NCBI GenBank assembly: GCA_030613225.1
Contig: JAUWMJ010000252.1
Location: forward strand, 1 to 5,397
Reading direction: 5' to 3'
Origin: Desulfobacterales bacterium
GTDB lineage: Bacteria > Desulfobacterota > Desulfobacteria > Desulfobacterales > JAUWMJ01
DNA: 5,397 bases
The notes under the pieces are model-generated. The model was not told where the DNA came from and did not search any database. It was given only the letters and a program-made list of their open reading frames with translations. Of the stretch, positions 5,076 to 5,397 are shown in pieces (the first letter of the stretch is position 1; every line of letters starts with the position of its first letter). The position numbers and the translations under genes were made by a program.

Positions 5076-5238
5076 TGACATTTCCCATTGAAGCAGAATT
5101 GTAAACGACAAGGCATTTAAAAATGAAATCAAAAACAGGATTTTAAAAAATGCTGACGTCTTGTATGAAGATATTAAAGCAGTACATGAACTTGACCGTT
5201 TCTTTGAAAGGGTTGTGAAAGAAAAGATGAAACATTAA
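5075..5238 (+). pseudogene. Small gene broken by an apparent single-base frameshift (unknown function)
   Basis: An ATG at 5075 overlaps the stop of the preceding gene (TAATG), the classic arrangement for translational coupling, but the frame stops after nine codons (MTFPIEAEL, TAA at 5102-5104). From 5101 the adjacent frame is open for 45 codons to the TAA at 5236-5238 and reads like a real protein end: VNDKAFKNEIKNR, then ILKNADVLYEDIKAV, then HELDRFFERVVKEKMKH, an amphipathic, charged helix pattern. That second frame has no ATG, GTG or TTG near its beginning; its upstream stop is at 5089. Adding one base around 5101 (TTG-GTA) would join the two into a ~54-residue protein. I do not recognise the family. 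A sequencing or assembly error is as likely as true decay. Its stop overlaps the ribosome binding site of the next gene. Confidence 0.55.
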
Positions 5239-5244
5239 AGGAGG
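5237..5244 (+). promoter_or_regulatory. Strong ribosome binding site of the hydrolase gene
   Basis: AAAGGAGG lies five bases before the ATG at 5250 and starts within the stop codon of the broken small gene. This suggests a continuous operon from the dithiol genes into the hydrolase. Confidence 0.75.
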
Positions 5245-5249
5245 CAGAT

Positions 5250-5397
5250 ATGCCACAAAAGGCCTTAATCATTGTCGATATGTTAAACGATTTTATCGAT
5301 GAAAAGGGCGCTCTTTACTGCGGTGTCCAGGCAAGAGCAATTATTCCCTTTGTCCGTGACAGGCTTGCAACTTTCAGAAAAAATGGAGACCTTGTAA
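5250..5397 (+). CDS. Isochorismatase/nicotinamidase-family cysteine hydrolase, N-terminal part (3' end outside window)
   Basis: Only the first 49 residues are visible. They match the N-terminus of the isochorismatase-like fold: ALIIVDMLNDFIDEKGAL (5-22), where D10 at the end of the first strand is the expected catalytic aspartate of the Asp-Lys-Cys triad. Helix residues follow with IIPFVRDRLATFRKNGDLV. The lysine and the nucleophilic cysteine lie beyond the window, so activity cannot be judged. Family members hydrolyse amides or similar bonds, such as nicotinamide to nicotinate, and many are of unknown substrate. It is preceded by a strong AAAGGAGG and lies 11 bases after the broken small gene, in likely operon with the dithiol proteins. 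A link to the permease module is possible but not indicated by the family. Confidence 0.82.
   Translation, partial: MPQKALIIVDMLNDFIDEKGALYCGVQARAIIPFVRDRLATFRKNGDLV

Overview
The window reads as a piece of a chromosome from an anaerobic bacterium, most likely a sulfate-reducing or related deltaproteobacterium (Desulfobacterota). That is an inference from the gene content: a DUF3786 protein, a MOT1-type oxyanion transporter, an ArsR regulator with a CVC metal box, an ArsP/DUF318 permease and small CxxC thioredoxin-fold proteins. Intergenic DNA full of 7-bp-periodic repeats is consistent with it. Base composition is moderate, with AT-rich gaps.

Layout. Positions 1-300 hold the 3' end of a DUF3786 gene. 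At 321-887 is a small exported protein of unknown function whose mature part is built from two copies of a ~53-residue unit. Converging on it from the minus strand, 2127-919 encodes a sulfate/molybdate (MOT1-family) transporter. A 92-bp divergent control region (2128-2219) separates this transporter from an arsR-type regulator (2220-2564). It holds a near-consensus sigma-70 promoter for arsR, a 24-bp palindrome over its -10/start region, and a possible opposing promoter for the transporter. After arsR comes a 352-bp gap with a second operator-like palindrome, a long inverted repeat made of heptamers, and a run of CGAA heptamers. Next are the permease (2917-4089), a second gap with another heptamer-built inverted repeat (4162-4244), and two adjacent CxxC thioredoxin-like genes (4322-4825, 4842-5075). 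The first carries an extra N-terminal domain. A small gene overlaps the stop of the second by one base and appears broken by a single-base frameshift (5075-5238). The window closes in the start of an isochorismatase/nicotinamidase-family hydrolase (5250 onward).

How they may work together. The regulator, permease and two dithiol proteins form a plausible thiol-reactive metal or metalloid resistance module. In this reading the ArsR protein senses a soft metal(loid) through its CVC box, the permease (CSC motif in a membrane segment) exports it or an organic derivative, and the small dithiol proteins supply reduction or hand-over. The shared control region suggests that the oxyanion transporter could be under the same sensor. 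The substrate is not readable from sequence; the family precedent is arsenic.

The most interesting points are the shared operator between the transporter and arsR, the operator-like copy after arsR, the heptamer-periodic inverted repeats on both sides of the permease gene, the domain fusion in the first dithiol protein, the tandem duplication in the exported protein, and the frameshifted small gene.
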